Source: Silicimonas algicola
GTDB lineage: Bacteria; Pseudomonadota; Alphaproteobacteria; Rhodobacterales; Rhodobacteraceae
Direction: 5' to 3'
Assembly (NCBI RefSeq): GCF_003148765.1
Contig: NZ_QGGV01000002.1
Coordinates: 555,164-619,163, forward strand
Length of the DNA stretch: 64,000 nt
Shown here: in pieces, positions 9,858 through 19,370 of the stretch
Layout: each line of letters opens with the position of its first letter
Numbering within the stretch: position 1 is the stretch's first letter
Made by a program: the position numbers and the translations under genes
Notes under the pieces: model-generated
What the model was told of the DNA's origin: nothing
Database searches by the model: none
What the model saw: the letters and a program-made list of their open reading frames with translations, nothing else

Positions 9858-11375
9858 ATGACCGACCTGCCGCAGCTCGATTTCACCGACGCCGACCTCG
9901 ACCGCATCGCGGACACCGAAGGGCGCATCGTCGTTTTCGTCCCCGAGGACGGGACGCTCGACAAGTTCGGGCGGCGGATCGACAAGCTGACGCGCGGCGC
10001 TCTGAAGCGCTTCGCCGAGAGCGAGGCTTTCGGCAAGATGAAGGACGGCAGCGCGCATCTCATGTCCTGGCCTTCCGGCCTCGCTGCCGAAGCGGTGCAG
10101 GTGATCCGGCTCGACCGCAAGACAAAGGGCGAGGCCGCGCGGAAGGCAGGCGCCGCCATTGGCGCGGCTCTCGGTCCCAAGGGCGCGCTCGTCCTTGGCG
10201 GCGGGCTTCGTGGTCTGGACGACGTCGTCCTCGCGGCGCTTTTGCGGTGCTACGCCTTCGACGCCTACCTGTCGAAGAAGGCTGACGCGCACGGAACTCT
10301 GACGGTCATGGGCGCTTCCGAGGCTGCACAGGACAGCGCGCGCGCTCAGGCCGCGCTGGCCGAGGGCGTCTATTTCACACGGGATCTCGTCAACGAACCC
10401 TCGAACATCCTGACCACCACAGAATTCGCCGAGAGGCTGAAGGGCCTGGCGAAGCTCGGCGTGAAGGTCGAAGTGCTGGAGGAGGCGGATCTCGACAAGC
10501 TCGGGATGCGGACGCTTTTGGCCGTGGGGCAGGGGTCCGAAAGTCCTTCGAAGGTCGTCGTGATGACGTGGAGCGGCGGCGGCGACGAAAAGCCCCTCGC
10601 CCTTGTCGGCAAGGGCGTCGTCTTCGACTCGGGCGGCATCTCGATCAAGCCCGCTGTCGGCATGGAGGACATGACGATGGACATGGGCGGCGCAGGCACC
10701 GTCGCCGGCGTCATGCGGGCGCTGGCGCTGCGCAAGGCCCGCGCTAACGTGGTGGCCATCGTGGGCCTCGTCGAGAACATGCCCGACGGCAAGGCACAGC
10801 GGCCGGGCGACGTGGTCGTCTCGATGAAGGGCGACACGGTCGAGGTCGTGAACACCGACGCCGAGGGCCGCCTCGTTCTCTGCGACATCATGTGGTACGT
10901 GCAGGACCGTTTCGAACCCACCGCGATGATCGACCTCGCCACGCTGACGGGTGCTGTCATCATCGCGCTCGGGCACGAGATGGCGGGCGTCTATTCCAAC
11001 GACGACGCGCTGGCGAAAGCCTTCCTCAACGCAGCCGAAGCCGAGGGCGAGGGCGCCTGGCGGATGCCTTTGGGCAAAGGCTACGACGAGCAGATCAAGA
11101 GCCGCGTGGCCGACATGAAAAACACCGGCGGCCGGCCGGCGGGTTCGATCACGGCCGCGCAGTTCCTCGCCCGCTTCGTCAAGGACGGCACTCCCTGGAT
11201 CCACCTCGATATCGCGGGTGTGGCGAGCCTCAAGACATCGACGACGCTCGCGCCCAAGGGCGCCACCGGCTGGGGCGTCCTGGCGCTCGACCGGCTCGTC
11301 CGCGACCGCTACGAGCCGAAGCCGGAACCGCAGCCCGAGCCCGCCCCCGAGGAGACCGACGGCGCGGAGGAGTGA
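9858..11375 (+). CDS. pepA: Leucyl aminopeptidase (M17 family)
   Basis: Cytosolic two-metal aminopeptidase releasing N-terminal residues from peptides. It has 505 aa. The C-terminal catalytic half contains the lysine and aspartate ligand region LVGKGVVFDSGGISIKP, the M17 signature NTDAEGRL and the following DLATLTGA segment. The C-terminus ends in an acidic, proline-rich tail (PEPQPEPAPEETDGAEE). The stop overlaps the holC start by one base, which matches the common pepA-holC pairing. Some family members also bind DNA; nothing here tests that. Confidence 0.96.
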   Translation: MTDLPQLDFTDADLDRIADTEGRIVVFVPEDGTLDKFGRRIDKLTRGALKRFAESEAFGKMKDGSAHLMSWPSGLAAEAVQVIRLDRKTKGEAARKAGAAIGAALGPKGALVLGGGLRGLDDVVLAALLRCYAFDAYLSKKADAHGTLTVMGASEAAQDSARAQAALAEGVYFTRDLVNEPSNILTTTEFAERLKGLAKLGVKVEVLEEADLDKLGMRTLLAVGQGSESPSKVVVMTWSGGGDEKPLALVGKGVVFDSGGISIKPAVGMEDMTMDMGGAGTVAGVMRALALRKARANVVAIVGLVENMPDGKAQRPGDVVVSMKGDTVEVVNTDAEGRLVLCDIMWYVQDRFEPTAMIDLATLTGAVIIALGHEMAGVYSNDDALAKAFLNAAEAEGEGAWRMPLGKGYDEQIKSRVADMKNTGGRPAGSITAAQFLARFVKDGTPWIHLDIAGVASLKTSTTLAPKGATGWGVLALDRLVRDRYEPKPEPQPEPAPEETDGAEE

Positions 11376-11830
11376 TGGGGCAGGCTTATTTCTATCACCT
11401 GACCGAGCGCCCGCTGGAATCGACCCTCCCGGTCCTGCTGGCGAAGGCGCTCGAGCAGGGCTGGCGGGTCGAGGTCCGGGGCCGCGAGCGCGAGGCGATG
11501 GATAGGCTCGACCGACAGCTTTGGGCGGTCGAGGGCTTTCTGCCCCACGGGCTCGATGGCGGGCCGCATGACGCCGACCAGCCCGTTCTCCTGACGGTGG
11601 CGCCAGCGTCCGACCGTCGATCCTGCGTGATGAGCGTCGGCGGCGCGGACGTCGCGCCGGACGAGGTGAAGGGGGCCGAGAGGGTCTGCATCCTCTTTGA
11701 AGGTGCCGACGCCGCCGCCGTCCAGACGGCACGCGCCCAGTGGCGCACCCTGACCGAGGCGGGCGTTGCGGCATACTATTGGGCCGAGGACAGCGGACGC
11801 TGGATCAAGAAGGCCGAAAGCGGCACCTAG
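11375..11830 (+). CDS. holC: DNA polymerase III chi subunit HolC
   Basis: 151 aa, chi family. Chi links the clamp loader to single-stranded DNA-binding protein during replication. The recognisable parts are the start AYFYHLTERPLESTLPVLL, the middle DRQLWAVEGFLPHG followed by DADQPVLLT, and the end WRTLTEAGVAAYYWAED. The ATG at 11375 uses the last base of the pepA stop. Its stop overlaps that of the convergent protease gene by 2 bases. Confidence 0.93.
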   Translation: MGQAYFYHLTERPLESTLPVLLAKALEQGWRVEVRGREREAMDRLDRQLWAVEGFLPHGLDGGPHDADQPVLLTVAPASDRRSCVMSVGGADVAPDEVKGAERVCILFEGADAAAVQTARAQWRTLTEAGVAAYYWAEDSGRWIKKAESGT

Positions 11831-12408
11831 GGTTCGAGGATCAACGCGCCGTTAGCGATCTCGATGCGCCCGAAGCGGCGCAGAAAGCTCATCCCCATCA
11901 GGCTGTCCGACATCTCGCCGCCGTTGACCGAGACGCGCACCCGGTCGAAGGACAAGGGTCCGATGGCGATCTCATCGAGCACGGCAGAGGCGGTGCTGAC
12001 CACCCCGTTCGCGGTGCGCGCCGAGCCCACGAAGGCAAGATTCTCGACTGCCAGGCCCGCGCGTCGCGCGTCTTCCAGCGTCAGGACCATGTCCGACGCG
12101 CCGGTATCGACGAGAAAGCGGATCGGCGTTCCGTTCACCTCCGCCGTCAGGTGGTAATGGCCGGAGGGCCCCTGCGGCACCGCGATCCGCGCGCCGTCCT
12201 CGAGGACCGCCTGCCGCGGCGCGATCTCCTGCCGGACATCCTGCCACAAGCCGTAACCCGCGATGGCGCCCACGAAGATCAGCACCCAGGCCAGCGCCAT
12301 CCGCAGCGTGCTGCCCAGGTTCTGGCGGTTCTCGGCCAGAAGCCAGCCGATCACGGCCGCGCCGAGAATGACGAGGTAGAGAAGCCTTGGAAAATCGAAG
12401 TCGTCCAT
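11827..12408 (-). CDS. TIGR02281-type retropepsin-like aspartic protease, membrane anchored
   Basis: 193 aa. Two N-terminal membrane segments (LLYLVILGAAVIGWLLAEN and MALAWVLIFVGAIAGYGLW) precede a clan AA aspartic protease domain at about residues 75-190. The active-site motif is FLVDTGASDMVLTLEDA and the second conserved region is SFLRRFGRIEIANGALIL. A single DTG motif implies a dimeric enzyme, as in retropepsins. Members are common in Alphaproteobacteria; substrates are unknown to me. Confidence 0.88.
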   Translation of the reverse strand: MDDFDFPRLLYLVILGAAVIGWLLAENRQNLGSTLRMALAWVLIFVGAIAGYGLWQDVRQEIAPRQAVLEDGARIAVPQGPSGHYHLTAEVNGTPIRFLVDTGASDMVLTLEDARRAGLAVENLAFVGSARTANGVVSTASAVLDEIAIGPLSFDRVRVSVNGGEMSDSLMGMSFLRRFGRIEIANGALILEP

Positions 12409-12446
12409 ACGGCTCAGATATGCACGCCCGTCGCGCCCCGAAAGGG

Positions 12447-12572
12447 TCAGCGACGCGGCGTTTCCGACCGCACGGGGACGTGCACCCGCTTCGGCCGGGC
12501 CTTGGCCGCAAGCGCGAGGCCAAGAGCCAGAAGGCCGCCGAGGAGGCCGAGGGGGAGGAAACTGTCAGTCAT
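12447..12572 (-). CDS. 41-residue single-pass membrane peptide
   Basis: A small frame: MTDSFLPLGLLGGLLALGLA, then ALAAKARPKR and a short basic tail, with its stop at 12447. A ribosome binding site (AAAGGA) lies 7 bases before the ATG at 12572. One hydrophobic helix followed by basic residues predicts an inner-membrane, cytoplasm-out-of-helix peptide. It lies between the TetR gene and the protease gene on the same strand. No family is recognised; it could be a chance frame, but the binding site and composition argue for a real gene. Confidence 0.55.
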   Translation of the reverse strand: MTDSFLPLGLLGGLLALGLALAAKARPKRVHVPVRSETPRR

Positions 12573-12656
12573 CTGATCGTCCTTTCCGTCATCGGTGAAG
12601 CTGTCGCGAGAACCGGGCCGAATTGCGGCGAAGTCCCGCAGCGCTTTTGCATGGCG

Positions 12657-13274
12657 TCACGTATCCTTCTCGATCAACCCGAGACCTCTCAGATAGATAC
12701 CGATCCCGGTTTCGAGAAGATCCTCGGGCGGAAACGGCGACCTTGTCCCGGGCGAACCGCGCGCGAACAGTTCGACCACCCCGTGGGACATAGCCCAGAT
12801 ATGCGCCGAGAACATCTGCGGCGGCGGTCTTCTTTCAACAGGGATCTGTTCGGCCAGTGTCCGGGCGGCGCGCTCGAGCACGCCATGCGCGCGGGCCGCG
12901 ACCTCGGCGAGCTCGGGCGTCCGGTTCACGGGAATGCCCGACTCGAACATCGCGACGTAGTGCCCCGGATACCGCCGCGCGAAGGCCAGATAGGCGCGCC
13001 CCGTCGCCTCGAACGCGGCCAGCGAGGACGGCTGGCCCGTCTCGTAGGCATAGTCCATCAGGTCGGCGAAGATCTCGAACCCCTGTCGCGCGGCCTCGGC
13101 GATCAGGTCCTCGCGGCCCTCGAAGTGGCGGTAGACGGCCGCAGGCGTGACACCCGCCTGCTTCGCCGCCTCGGACAGAGTGAAGCCCGTCGGGCCCTTC
13201 TCCTCGATCAGTTCGAGCGCGGCATCGACCAGCGCCTGCCGGAGGTTGCCGTGGTGGTAGCCCTGCTTAGGCAT
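12657..13274 (-). CDS. TetR/AcrR family transcriptional regulator
   Basis: 205 aa. An N-terminal helix-turn-helix at about residues 8-55 reads [20 protein letters not shown] then [20 protein letters not shown]. The C-terminal ligand domain resembles the WHG type ([20 protein letters not shown], then [12 protein letters not shown]). I chose the ATG at 13274, which overlaps the end of ppk2 by 8 bases and begins with the family-typical [10 protein letters not shown]. Its targets are unknown; ppk2 and the small membrane peptide are the closest candidates. Confidence 0.9.
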   Translation of the reverse strand: MPKQGYHHGNLRQALVDAALELIEEKGPTGFTLSEAAKQAGVTPAAVYRHFEGREDLIAEAARQGFEIFADLMDYAYETGQPSSLAAFEATGRAYLAFARRYPGHYVAMFESGIPVNRTPELAEVAARAHGVLERAARTLAEQIPVERRPPPQMFSAHIWAMSHGVVELFARGSPGTRSPFPPEDLLETGIGIYLRGLGLIEKDT

Positions 13275-14148
13275 TCCAGATGTCCGGCCCACCCGCAATC
13301 TTCGGGTCGGGCACCTCGATCCGGCCCTTCCCGGCATAGTCGATGTCGCGCAGCACGGTTCGGATCGCGGCGAGGCGTGCGCGTTCCTTGTCGTCGGACC
13401 GCACCACGGTCCAGGGGGCATAATCGCTGTGCGTCCGCTCCAGCGTTTCGCGGATCGCATCGGAATAGGCGTCCCACTTCTTCAATCCCTCGACGTCGAT
13501 CCAGGACACCTTCCACTGCTTCAGGGGATCGGCCTCGCGTTGCAGGAACCGCTTGAGCTGCTCGGCCCGTCCGACATTCAGCCAGAGCTTGACGAGGTGA
13601 ATGCCCTCGTCGACCAGCATCCGTTCGAAATCAGGGACTTGCGCGAAGAACTTCTCGCGCTCTTTTGGCGTGCAGAAACCGAAGACATGCTCGACGACGC
13701 CGCGGTTGTACCACGAGCGGTCGAAGATCACGATCTCGCCCGCCGTCGGCATCTCCTCGATGTAACGCTGGAAGTACCATTGGCCGGCTTCCGTCTCGGT
13801 CGGCTTCGACAGGGCCACGATGCGCACGACGCGTGGGTTCATGTTCTCCCGGAACCGCTTGATCGTGCCGCCTTTTCCGGCAGCGTCCCGGCCCTCGAAG
13901 ACGACGACCATGCGCTTGCCCGTCTCCTTCACATCGGCCTGGAGCCGGACGAGTTCGAGCTGGAGCGCCTCCATCTCCCTGTCGTAGTCTTTGCTCTTGA
14001 TCTCTTCGTCGTAGGGATAGTCGTCCGAGAGGATGTCGTCCTTGTCCGCGGTCTCGATCGCCTCGCGGACCTCGGCGGGCGCCTCCTCGCGGAAATAGCG
14101 GGAGATCTCGCCGTCGAAAGGGAGGGTGGTCATGTGATGCGCTTTCAC
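13267..14148 (-). CDS. ppk2: Polyphosphate kinase 2
   Basis: Transfers phosphate between polyphosphate and nucleoside phosphates. It has 293 aa with one PPK2 domain: Walker [17 protein letters not shown] near residue 90, the lid region [17 protein letters not shown] and Walker [20 protein letters not shown] single-domain enzyme of this length with these motifs is PPK2 class I. The start is taken as GTG at 14148 (AGGTGG 6 bases upstream); ATG at 14133 is the alternative. It is followed directly by the TetR gene. Confidence 0.94.
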   Translation of the reverse strand: MKAHHMTTLPFDGEISRYFREEAPAEVREAIETADKDDILSDDYPYDEEIKSKDYDREMEALQLELVRLQADVKETGKRMVVVFEGRDAAGKGGTIKRFRENMNPRVVRIVALSKPTETEAGQWYFQRYIEEMPTAGEIVIFDRSWYNRGVVEHVFGFCTPKEREKFFAQVPDFERMLVDEGIHLVKLWLNVGRAEQLKRFLQREADPLKQWKVSWIDVEGLKKWDAYSDAIRETLERTHSDYAPWTVVRSDDKERARLAAIRTVLRDIDYAGKGRIEVPDPKIAGGPDIWNA

Positions 14149-14175
14149 TTTTCGCCACCTTAGCAGGCGGTCGGG

Positions 14176-15138
14176 TCAGCGCAATCCGACGCGGGCGGCC
14201 ACCCGGTCGATGGCTTGCACCACGGCGTCGGGGTCCGTGTGATGCGGCGCGTGCCCCTCGCCGTCGAGGAGGGTGAGGCTGACATCCGGCAGGATCCGCG
14301 ACAGCGGGATCGCATGGACATCGGCGGGGACGGTGTCGTCTTCTACCCCGTGGACCAGCTCGACCGGCACCTCGATGCGGCCGTAATCGGCGCTTTGCTC
14401 GACGATCTGGGGCCTCAACTCCCGCACCTGCCGCGCGCTGGCGCTGAAGTGCCCGGTGCGCGTCGCCAGCGACACGCCCGCGCCCTGGACATAGCCGGAG
14501 GGTGTCGGACGGGGCGCGAAGATGCCCGCGACCGAGGCGTCCAGACGGTCCGGACCCCACAAGGCCGAGACGAGAGGCGCACCAAGCGCGCCACCCAGGG
14601 GCGACCCGAAAAAGCGGTAATAGAGCCTGAGCGGTCCCGGCCACGGCATGGCCACGCCGGAGACGATGACAAGTCCCGAGACGTCACGCTCGAGAGCCCA
14701 GGCCATCGCGACCGCTCCGCCGTAGGAATGGCCGAGGACGATCGGCCGGTCGGCGCCAAGCTGCGCGACCGCGTCGGCAAGCTGCCGCGCCTGCTCGCGG
14801 GGCGTGGCGGCGCGACCGCCGAAGGCGCTGATTGGGAGGAGGGGTTCGCTGTAGCCCAGTCCCGGGCGGTCGACGGCGAATACGCGGTAGCGGTCGGTCA
14901 GCCGGTCCATGAAACGGAAGGTGAAATCGCGCGAATTCCCGCCCGCGCCGTGGATCAGGACAAGGTCCGGCCCCTTGCCCTTGACGACGACATGCACGTC
15001 GCGCCCGTTCACCGTCACGAAGCTCCCCTGCGGGGGGAACCGCGCCTCGCTCCGTGCCTCGTTCAGGTCGGCCTTCCGGTCGATCCACAGCCCGAAGCCG
15101 ATGAGGACGGCGAGGGCGACAAGGCCGGTCGTCAGCAC
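14176..15138 (-). CDS. Alpha/beta hydrolase with N-terminal membrane anchor
   Basis: 320 aa. One N-terminal hydrophobic segment (LTTGLVALAVLIGFGLWI) precedes an alpha/beta hydrolase fold with the oxyanion region IHGAGGNSRDF, nucleophile elbow GHSYGG, the acid in HGVEDDTVP and the histidine in EGHAPHHTDPD. The anchor places it at the inner membrane. The substrate cannot be read from the sequence. The start is GTG at 15138. Confidence 0.88.
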   Translation of the reverse strand: MLTTGLVALAVLIGFGLWIDRKADLNEARSEARFPPQGSFVTVNGRDVHVVVKGKGPDLVLIHGAGGNSRDFTFRFMDRLTDRYRVFAVDRPGLGYSEPLLPISAFGGRAATPREQARQLADAVAQLGADRPIVLGHSYGGAVAMAWALERDVSGLVIVSGVAMPWPGPLRLYYRFFGSPLGGALGAPLVSALWGPDRLDASVAGIFAPRPTPSGYVQGAGVSLATRTGHFSASARQVRELRPQIVEQSADYGRIEVPVELVHGVEDDTVPADVHAIPLSRILPDVSLTLLDGEGHAPHHTDPDAVVQAIDRVAARVGLR

Positions 15139-15158
15139 CCTCCCGACCCTCCGCCCGC

Positions 15159-16097
15159 TCAGCGCCGCAGGTCTGTCGAGGAGCGCCCGATGAGCCGCGT
15201 GTCGAAGGGCGTCGTCAGGTAGATCTCGTTGATCCAGTTGCCGTAGAGCAGATGCGCATGGCTGCGCCAGCGGTTCAGCGGCGGCTGCGAGGGGTCGTCG
15301 CCGGGATAGTAGTTGTCGGGCACGTTGATCGGCGTGCCGTTCGCCACGTCGCGGTCGTACTCCTCCTTCAGCGTGCCGGAGTCGTATTCGAGGTGGTTGA
15401 TGATGTAGGTCGCCCGGTGCGCCGGATCGTCGACGAGGCAGGGGCCCGTGACCTCGGAGGTCAGAAGCGTCGTCAGCCCGGGAGCCGCGTCGATGTCCTC
15501 CTGCCGCATCTCGGTCCAGCGGGACACGGGCATCACGAAATCGTCCGAGAAGCCGCGCAGAAGCGGATGCGTCGCCGCCAGGTTGCGGTGCCGGAAGCAG
15601 CCGAAGGCCTTGTGCGGCAGCATGTGCTTCTCGACCCCGTGGAAATGCCAGGCCATCGCCATGCCGCCCCAGCAGACGCCGAAGGTCGAATGCACGTTGG
15701 TCTGGGTCCAGTCCATCACCTCGGTCAGCTCGTCCCAGTAGGTGACCTGCTCGAAGGGCAGGTGTTCGATCGGCGCGCCCGTGATGACGAGGCCGTCGAA
15801 GGTCTCGTGCTTCACCTCCTGGAACGGGCGATAGAAGGCCTCCATGTGCTCGGCCGCCGTGTTCTTTGTCTCGTGCTCGGACATGCGGATGAGGCGGAAA
15901 TCGATCTGCAGAGGCGTCGCGCCGATCAGCCGGGCGAACTGGTTCTCGGTCTGGATCTTCTTCGGCATCAGGTTCAGAAGACCGATCTTCAGCGGCCGGA
16001 TGTCCTGATGCTGCGCCAGCTCCTCGTCCATCACCATGACGCCTTCGCGCGAAAGCACGTCGTAGGCGGGCAGGGTCGAGGGCAGCTTGATAGGCAT
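15159..16097 (-). CDS. metA: Homoserine O-acyltransferase MetA
   Basis: First committed step of methionine synthesis: acyl transfer to homoserine. It has 312 aa. The catalytic cysteine lies in [14 protein letters not shown], and the His/Glu pair in [13 protein letters not shown]. The N-terminal [20 protein letters not shown] is typical. The acyl donor (succinyl or acetyl) is decided by residues near the active site that I cannot assign reliably, so the older name homoserine O-succinyltransferase may be wrong here. The ATG at 16097 follows a 112-base leader that contains a 7-bp hairpin. Confidence 0.95.
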   Translation of the reverse strand: MPIKLPSTLPAYDVLSREGVMVMDEELAQHQDIRPLKIGLLNLMPKKIQTENQFARLIGATPLQIDFRLIRMSEHETKNTAAEHMEAFYRPFQEVKHETFDGLVITGAPIEHLPFEQVTYWDELTEVMDWTQTNVHSTFGVCWGGMAMAWHFHGVEKHMLPHKAFGCFRHRNLAATHPLLRGFSDDFVMPVSRWTEMRQEDIDAAPGLTTLLTSEVTGPCLVDDPAHRATYIINHLEYDSGTLKEEYDRDVANGTPINVPDNYYPGDDPSQPPLNRWRSHAHLLYGNWINEIYLTTPFDTRLIGRSSTDLRR

Positions 16098-16138
16098 CTG
16101 GGGTCTCCGGTCCGGAGGATAGCGATACCCGGAAGGGG

Positions 16139-16157
16139 CAGAGGCCTCAAGCCTCTG
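16139..16157 (-). promoter_or_regulatory. Perfect hairpin in the metA leader
   Basis: CAGAGGC, a 5-base loop and GCCTCTG form a perfect 7-bp stem between the ATPase stop and the metA start. No T-run follows on the minus strand, so an intrinsic terminator is unlikely. I looked for the SAM-II consensus known before alphaproteobacterial metA and did not find it. It may be a leader element or a chance repeat. Confidence 0.35.
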
Positions 16158-16209
16158 GCCGATCCGCGCCCGTCGGGCGTGGTTTGCGTATTTCCGGCAA
16201 GATGAAGCG

Positions 16210-17067
16210 TCAGGCCGGAAAGGCGCGGGCGACGAGGTCGACGAAGTCGGCTTCGGTCTCGATCCGCGCCACATCGTCGGCCTTGAGTGTCAGGCCCCAA
16301 TTGTCTGCGATGGCGCGATAGCGTGGCTGGCGGTGCGCCAGCGCGCGGGCGTAGGTCCAGCGCACGAAGGCGTCGGGGTCGACGGCCTCGAGCGCGAGGC
16401 CGGTCTCGGCGAGATAGGCCGCCCAGGCCGCGTCGAGGAACTCGCGCTGGTAGCACATCGGCTTCGGCGCCCGGTCGAAACGGCGGACAAGCTCCTGCGT
16501 GTGGGCGTCCGAGCCTTCGATCCAGATCATCAGGAGCGTGTCAGACAGCGCGGACAGGACCGGGTCGGCGGGATCGGAGGGATCGACGATCTCGCAGACA
16601 GAGCCGGACGTGTCGCAGACGAAATGGTCGTAGCCGTAAAGCTCGCCCGCCCTGCGGATGAAATGCGCGGTGTCGAGCATCGCCGCCGTCTCGGCCGCGC
16701 GGTGCTGGTCCTGACGGCGGAGGTATTCCTCCCACGGCAGACCGCCCTTCGCGGGATCGCCGGGCTTGCCGAGGTAGGTCGAAAGGGGGGCGAGGTTGTC
16801 GAAGGTGATGTTCGAGCCGATGTGGACCGAGTCCGTCATCAGAAGCTCGCGTAGAAGCGGGACCTTCATCGCCTCTCGCTTGAAGTTGTCGGCGATGTGC
16901 TCGCCCATGTAGCGGGTGCCGATGCGGTAATCGACCGAGTAGTGGAACCAGTTGCCCGCGTCGCGCAGCATCGACGAGACATGCGTCTTGCCCAGGCCCG
17001 ACATGCCGAAGAGCATGACGCGCTTTTCGCGCGTCGTCCGCCAGGCCTCGCCGCTGTCGTAGATCAT
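16210..17067 (-). CDS. P-loop ATPase of unknown function next to metA
   Basis: 285 aa. A Walker A motif [16 protein letters not shown] lies at about residues 20-35. It is followed by [20 protein letters not shown] and a region [14 protein letters not shown] that could hold the second nucleotide-binding strand. No membrane segment is visible. The fold resembles small-molecule or shikimate-type kinases more than AAA proteins, but no substrate is evident. The start is set at ATG 17067, where the conserved-looking part begins. It is co-oriented with metA, which it precedes by 112 bases; a link to methionine metabolism is only inference. Confidence 0.7.
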   Translation of the reverse strand: MIYDSGEAWRTTREKRVMLFGMSGLGKTHVSSMLRDAGNWFHYSVDYRIGTRYMGEHIADNFKREAMKVPLLRELLMTDSVHIGSNITFDNLAPLSTYLGKPGDPAKGGLPWEEYLRRQDQHRAAETAAMLDTAHFIRRAGELYGYDHFVCDTSGSVCEIVDPSDPADPVLSALSDTLLMIWIEGSDAHTQELVRRFDRAPKPMCYQREFLDAAWAAYLAETGLALEAVDPDAFVRWTYARALAHRQPRYRAIADNWGLTLKADDVARIETEADFVDLVARAFPA

Positions 17068-17136
17068 TCCCGCCGACCTGTGTGAACGTCCCGTGTGACC
17101 GGCCCGAGGGTTACGGCGCGGGCCGGGGCCGGTCAA

Positions 17137-18051
17137 TCAGGCGCGGCGGGATTTTGTCAGGGCGTGGCCGGCCCGCCCGTCGAGGACGGCGAGACCGAGG
17201 GCGATCAGCGCGAAGCCCGCGAAGGCGCGCGGCTCCAGCGCCTCGTCCCTGACCGCCGCGCCGAGGAGGATCGCCACGGGCGGGATCATCAGGGTGACGA
17301 GCATCAGCGTGCCCGCGCCGGCTGCGGCAAGGATACGGTAGTAGAGGAGATAGGCCAGTGCCGTCGCGGCAAGGGAAACATAGGCGACGGCGATCCAGGT
17401 CTCGGGGCGCAAGTCGAGGGGCAGGGGACCATCGACCATCCAGGCGAGCGGCAGAAGGATCAGCGCCCCGCCCGTCAGCATCCCTGCCGCGCTGAAGAGG
17501 GGCGACAATCCCGAGAGTTGGGCCCGTGCCCAGCTTCCGGCGAGGGCATAGCTTACCGTCGCACCGATCACCGCGAGTTGCGCCAGTGACCGCGGGTCGA
17601 AGGCGGAAAGTGCTGCGGGACCAATGGCCGTCACCACGCCCCCGAAACCGATAAGGACGCCCGCAAGCCGCGCCGGTGTCAGCCGTTCGTCCGCAAACAC
17701 CGCCGCCGCGACGAGGACGCCCCAAAGCGCCGTTGCGGCATTCAGGATCGCGGTCAGGCCGGTCTCGATATAGAGCTGGCCCCAGGCGAGAAGGGTGAAG
17801 GGAATGGCGTTGTTGAGGCAGCCCATGACCAGAAGCGCGCCCCAGACGCGCGCGTCGCGCGGCAGGGGCAGGCGGCGCGCCAGCACCACCGCCCAAAGCG
17901 CAAGGGCGCCCCACAGCACCCGGTGCGCCACGACGGAAGGTACCCCGATTTCGTCGAGCGCCACGCGCACCGAAAGGAACGAGCCGCCCCAGATCAGGGC
18001 GAGGAGGGAGAGCCTGCCCCAGGTCGCGGCGGTGATGTCGGTCTGTGCCAT
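17137..18051 (-). CDS. EamA/DMT superfamily transporter
   Basis: 304 aa with ten predicted membrane segments in two EamA repeats, starting LSLLALIWGGSFLSVRVAL and ending AFAGFALIALGLAVLDG. Such proteins export amino acids, metabolites or drugs; the substrate is unknown. It stands alone between the ATPase gene and the terminator of the porin gene, on the minus strand. Confidence 0.9.
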   Translation of the reverse strand: MAQTDITAATWGRLSLLALIWGGSFLSVRVALDEIGVPSVVAHRVLWGALALWAVVLARRLPLPRDARVWGALLVMGCLNNAIPFTLLAWGQLYIETGLTAILNAATALWGVLVAAAVFADERLTPARLAGVLIGFGGVVTAIGPAALSAFDPRSLAQLAVIGATVSYALAGSWARAQLSGLSPLFSAAGMLTGGALILLPLAWMVDGPLPLDLRPETWIAVAYVSLAATALAYLLYYRILAAAGAGTLMLVTLMIPPVAILLGAAVRDEALEPRAFAGFALIALGLAVLDGRAGHALTKSRRA

Positions 18052-18100
18052 GCGCCGCGATCTATCGCGCGGCAGACAAGCAGGCGACCCGGAACCTGCG

Positions 18101-18132
18101 AAATGAAGACGGCCCCCGCGAGGAGGGCCGTC
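18101..18132 (-). terminator. Rho-independent terminator after the FadL-type porin
   Basis: On the minus strand GACGGCCC, a 9-base loop and GGGCCGTC form an 8-bp stem followed by TTCATTT. It lies 23 bases after the porin stop. Confidence 0.8.
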
Positions 18133-18154
18133 CGATGATCGCGCCGCGACCCGA

Positions 18155-19255
18155 TCAGAAGGTGTAGCCGACCTTCAGGCCCGCGCCCCAGGCAGTGTTG
18201 TCGTCGAAGATGCCGCCGACCGCACCGCCCACGTTGGTGCGCGCGTCACCGACGTCGACGTAGCTGACGCCGCCAGTTAGCTTCATGTTGCCGCGCGTGT
18301 AGGTGGCGCCGAGCGTCGCGCCGAGCTGGCCGTCCGTTGGCCCGAGGTTGCCCGTCAGGCTGCCTGTGTGGTCCTCGTAGCTGACCGAGGCCGCGACCGA
18401 CCAGACGTCGCTGAGGCGGCGTCCGACACCAAGCGTGAATGTCGTCCGGTCGTCGGCATAGCTGACCAGCGGCGCACCGACGAGAGCGCCGGTATAGATC
18501 GCGGGCGCGATGGCGAATTCGGTCCAGTCGACCCACTTGACCGAGCCGAAGACCAGCGTGTCCTCGGCAACGCCCGACTGGAACTCGAGGTGCAGCGACT
18601 GCGGCGCCGTGATCTCGGTCGTCGACGGACCGGAGCCGGCCAGCGAGGTCTCCTCGGTGTCGAGCGAATGCTCGATCTCGGAGTTGTAGGTCAGCGAGAC
18701 GCGCAGGGCCAACTCGGGCTTTTCATAGGCGACGCCGGCGAGCCAACCGAAGGCCAGGTCGCGGTCGCCCACCACGGAGTAGTCGGCAACGAAGGGTACG
18801 GTCGCCTCGGCCGACAGGGTCTGGCCGCGCACGCCCGCATAGAGGCTGACGTTCGACGGCATGTTGTACTGGATGATCCCGGTCAGCGCGTTGGTGTCGA
18901 GCGTCGCCGTGGAGCCTTGCGCGAAATAGCCGGTTCCGGTCGGGTAGGCCACGTCGGCGCCGTAGGGCTGGTTGAAGATCACCGCATAGGACCATGTGTC
19001 GTTCAGGTCCGCCTTGTAGGCCGCGCCGAACGAGAAGTAGCTCTCGGTCATGTCGCCCGAGGACGCGCCCGGCGTGGGCGAGGTGGGGCTTCCGACACCC
19101 GAGACGTCAGGGCTTCCGAAGGTGCCCCCGAACTCCAGATAGCGCCCCTGCTCGAACAGCACGGCGACGGATTGGTTGTTGCGCTCGACGCCGGCCGCAA
19201 AGGCCGGGACGGCGGTGACGACGATCAGGGCCGTCGTGCTCGCAAGGTGTTTCAT
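18155..19255 (-). CDS. FadL/OmpP1-type outer-membrane porin
   Basis: 366 aa. Signal peptide (MKHLASTTALIVVTAVPAFA), then a barrel with the family features: an early loop rich in S, P and G, repeated beta strands and a C-terminal AGLKVGYTF ending in phenylalanine. FadL proteins let long-chain fatty acids or other hydrophobic compounds cross the outer membrane. I chose the ATG at 19255 because GGGAGG lies 6 bases upstream. A TGACG-ATG-CGTCA inverted repeat at 19326-19338 could be an operator. It is slightly shorter than E. coli FadL, as usual in this group. Confidence 0.88.
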   Translation of the reverse strand: MKHLASTTALIVVTAVPAFAAGVERNNQSVAVLFEQGRYLEFGGTFGSPDVSGVGSPTSPTPGASSGDMTESYFSFGAAYKADLNDTWSYAVIFNQPYGADVAYPTGTGYFAQGSTATLDTNALTGIIQYNMPSNVSLYAGVRGQTLSAEATVPFVADYSVVGDRDLAFGWLAGVAYEKPELALRVSLTYNSEIEHSLDTEETSLAGSGPSTTEITAPQSLHLEFQSGVAEDTLVFGSVKWVDWTEFAIAPAIYTGALVGAPLVSYADDRTTFTLGVGRRLSDVWSVAASVSYEDHTGSLTGNLGPTDGQLGATLGATYTRGNMKLTGGVSYVDVGDARTNVGGAVGGIFDDNTAWGAGLKVGYTF

Positions 19256-19370
19256 GATCCTCCTCCCGGTCTTCATTGAAACCTCGGGTTGATATTCGGA
19301 AGGATAGTAGGCCGCGGTCAATTCTTGACGATGCGTCAGCCTAAGGGCGTAACGCAGCGTCACGAATTCC

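Noticed and set aside
16098..16209. SAM-II riboswitch before metA
   Set aside because: The leader lacks the conserved pseudoknot sequence expected in this class; only an unrelated 7-bp hairpin is present.
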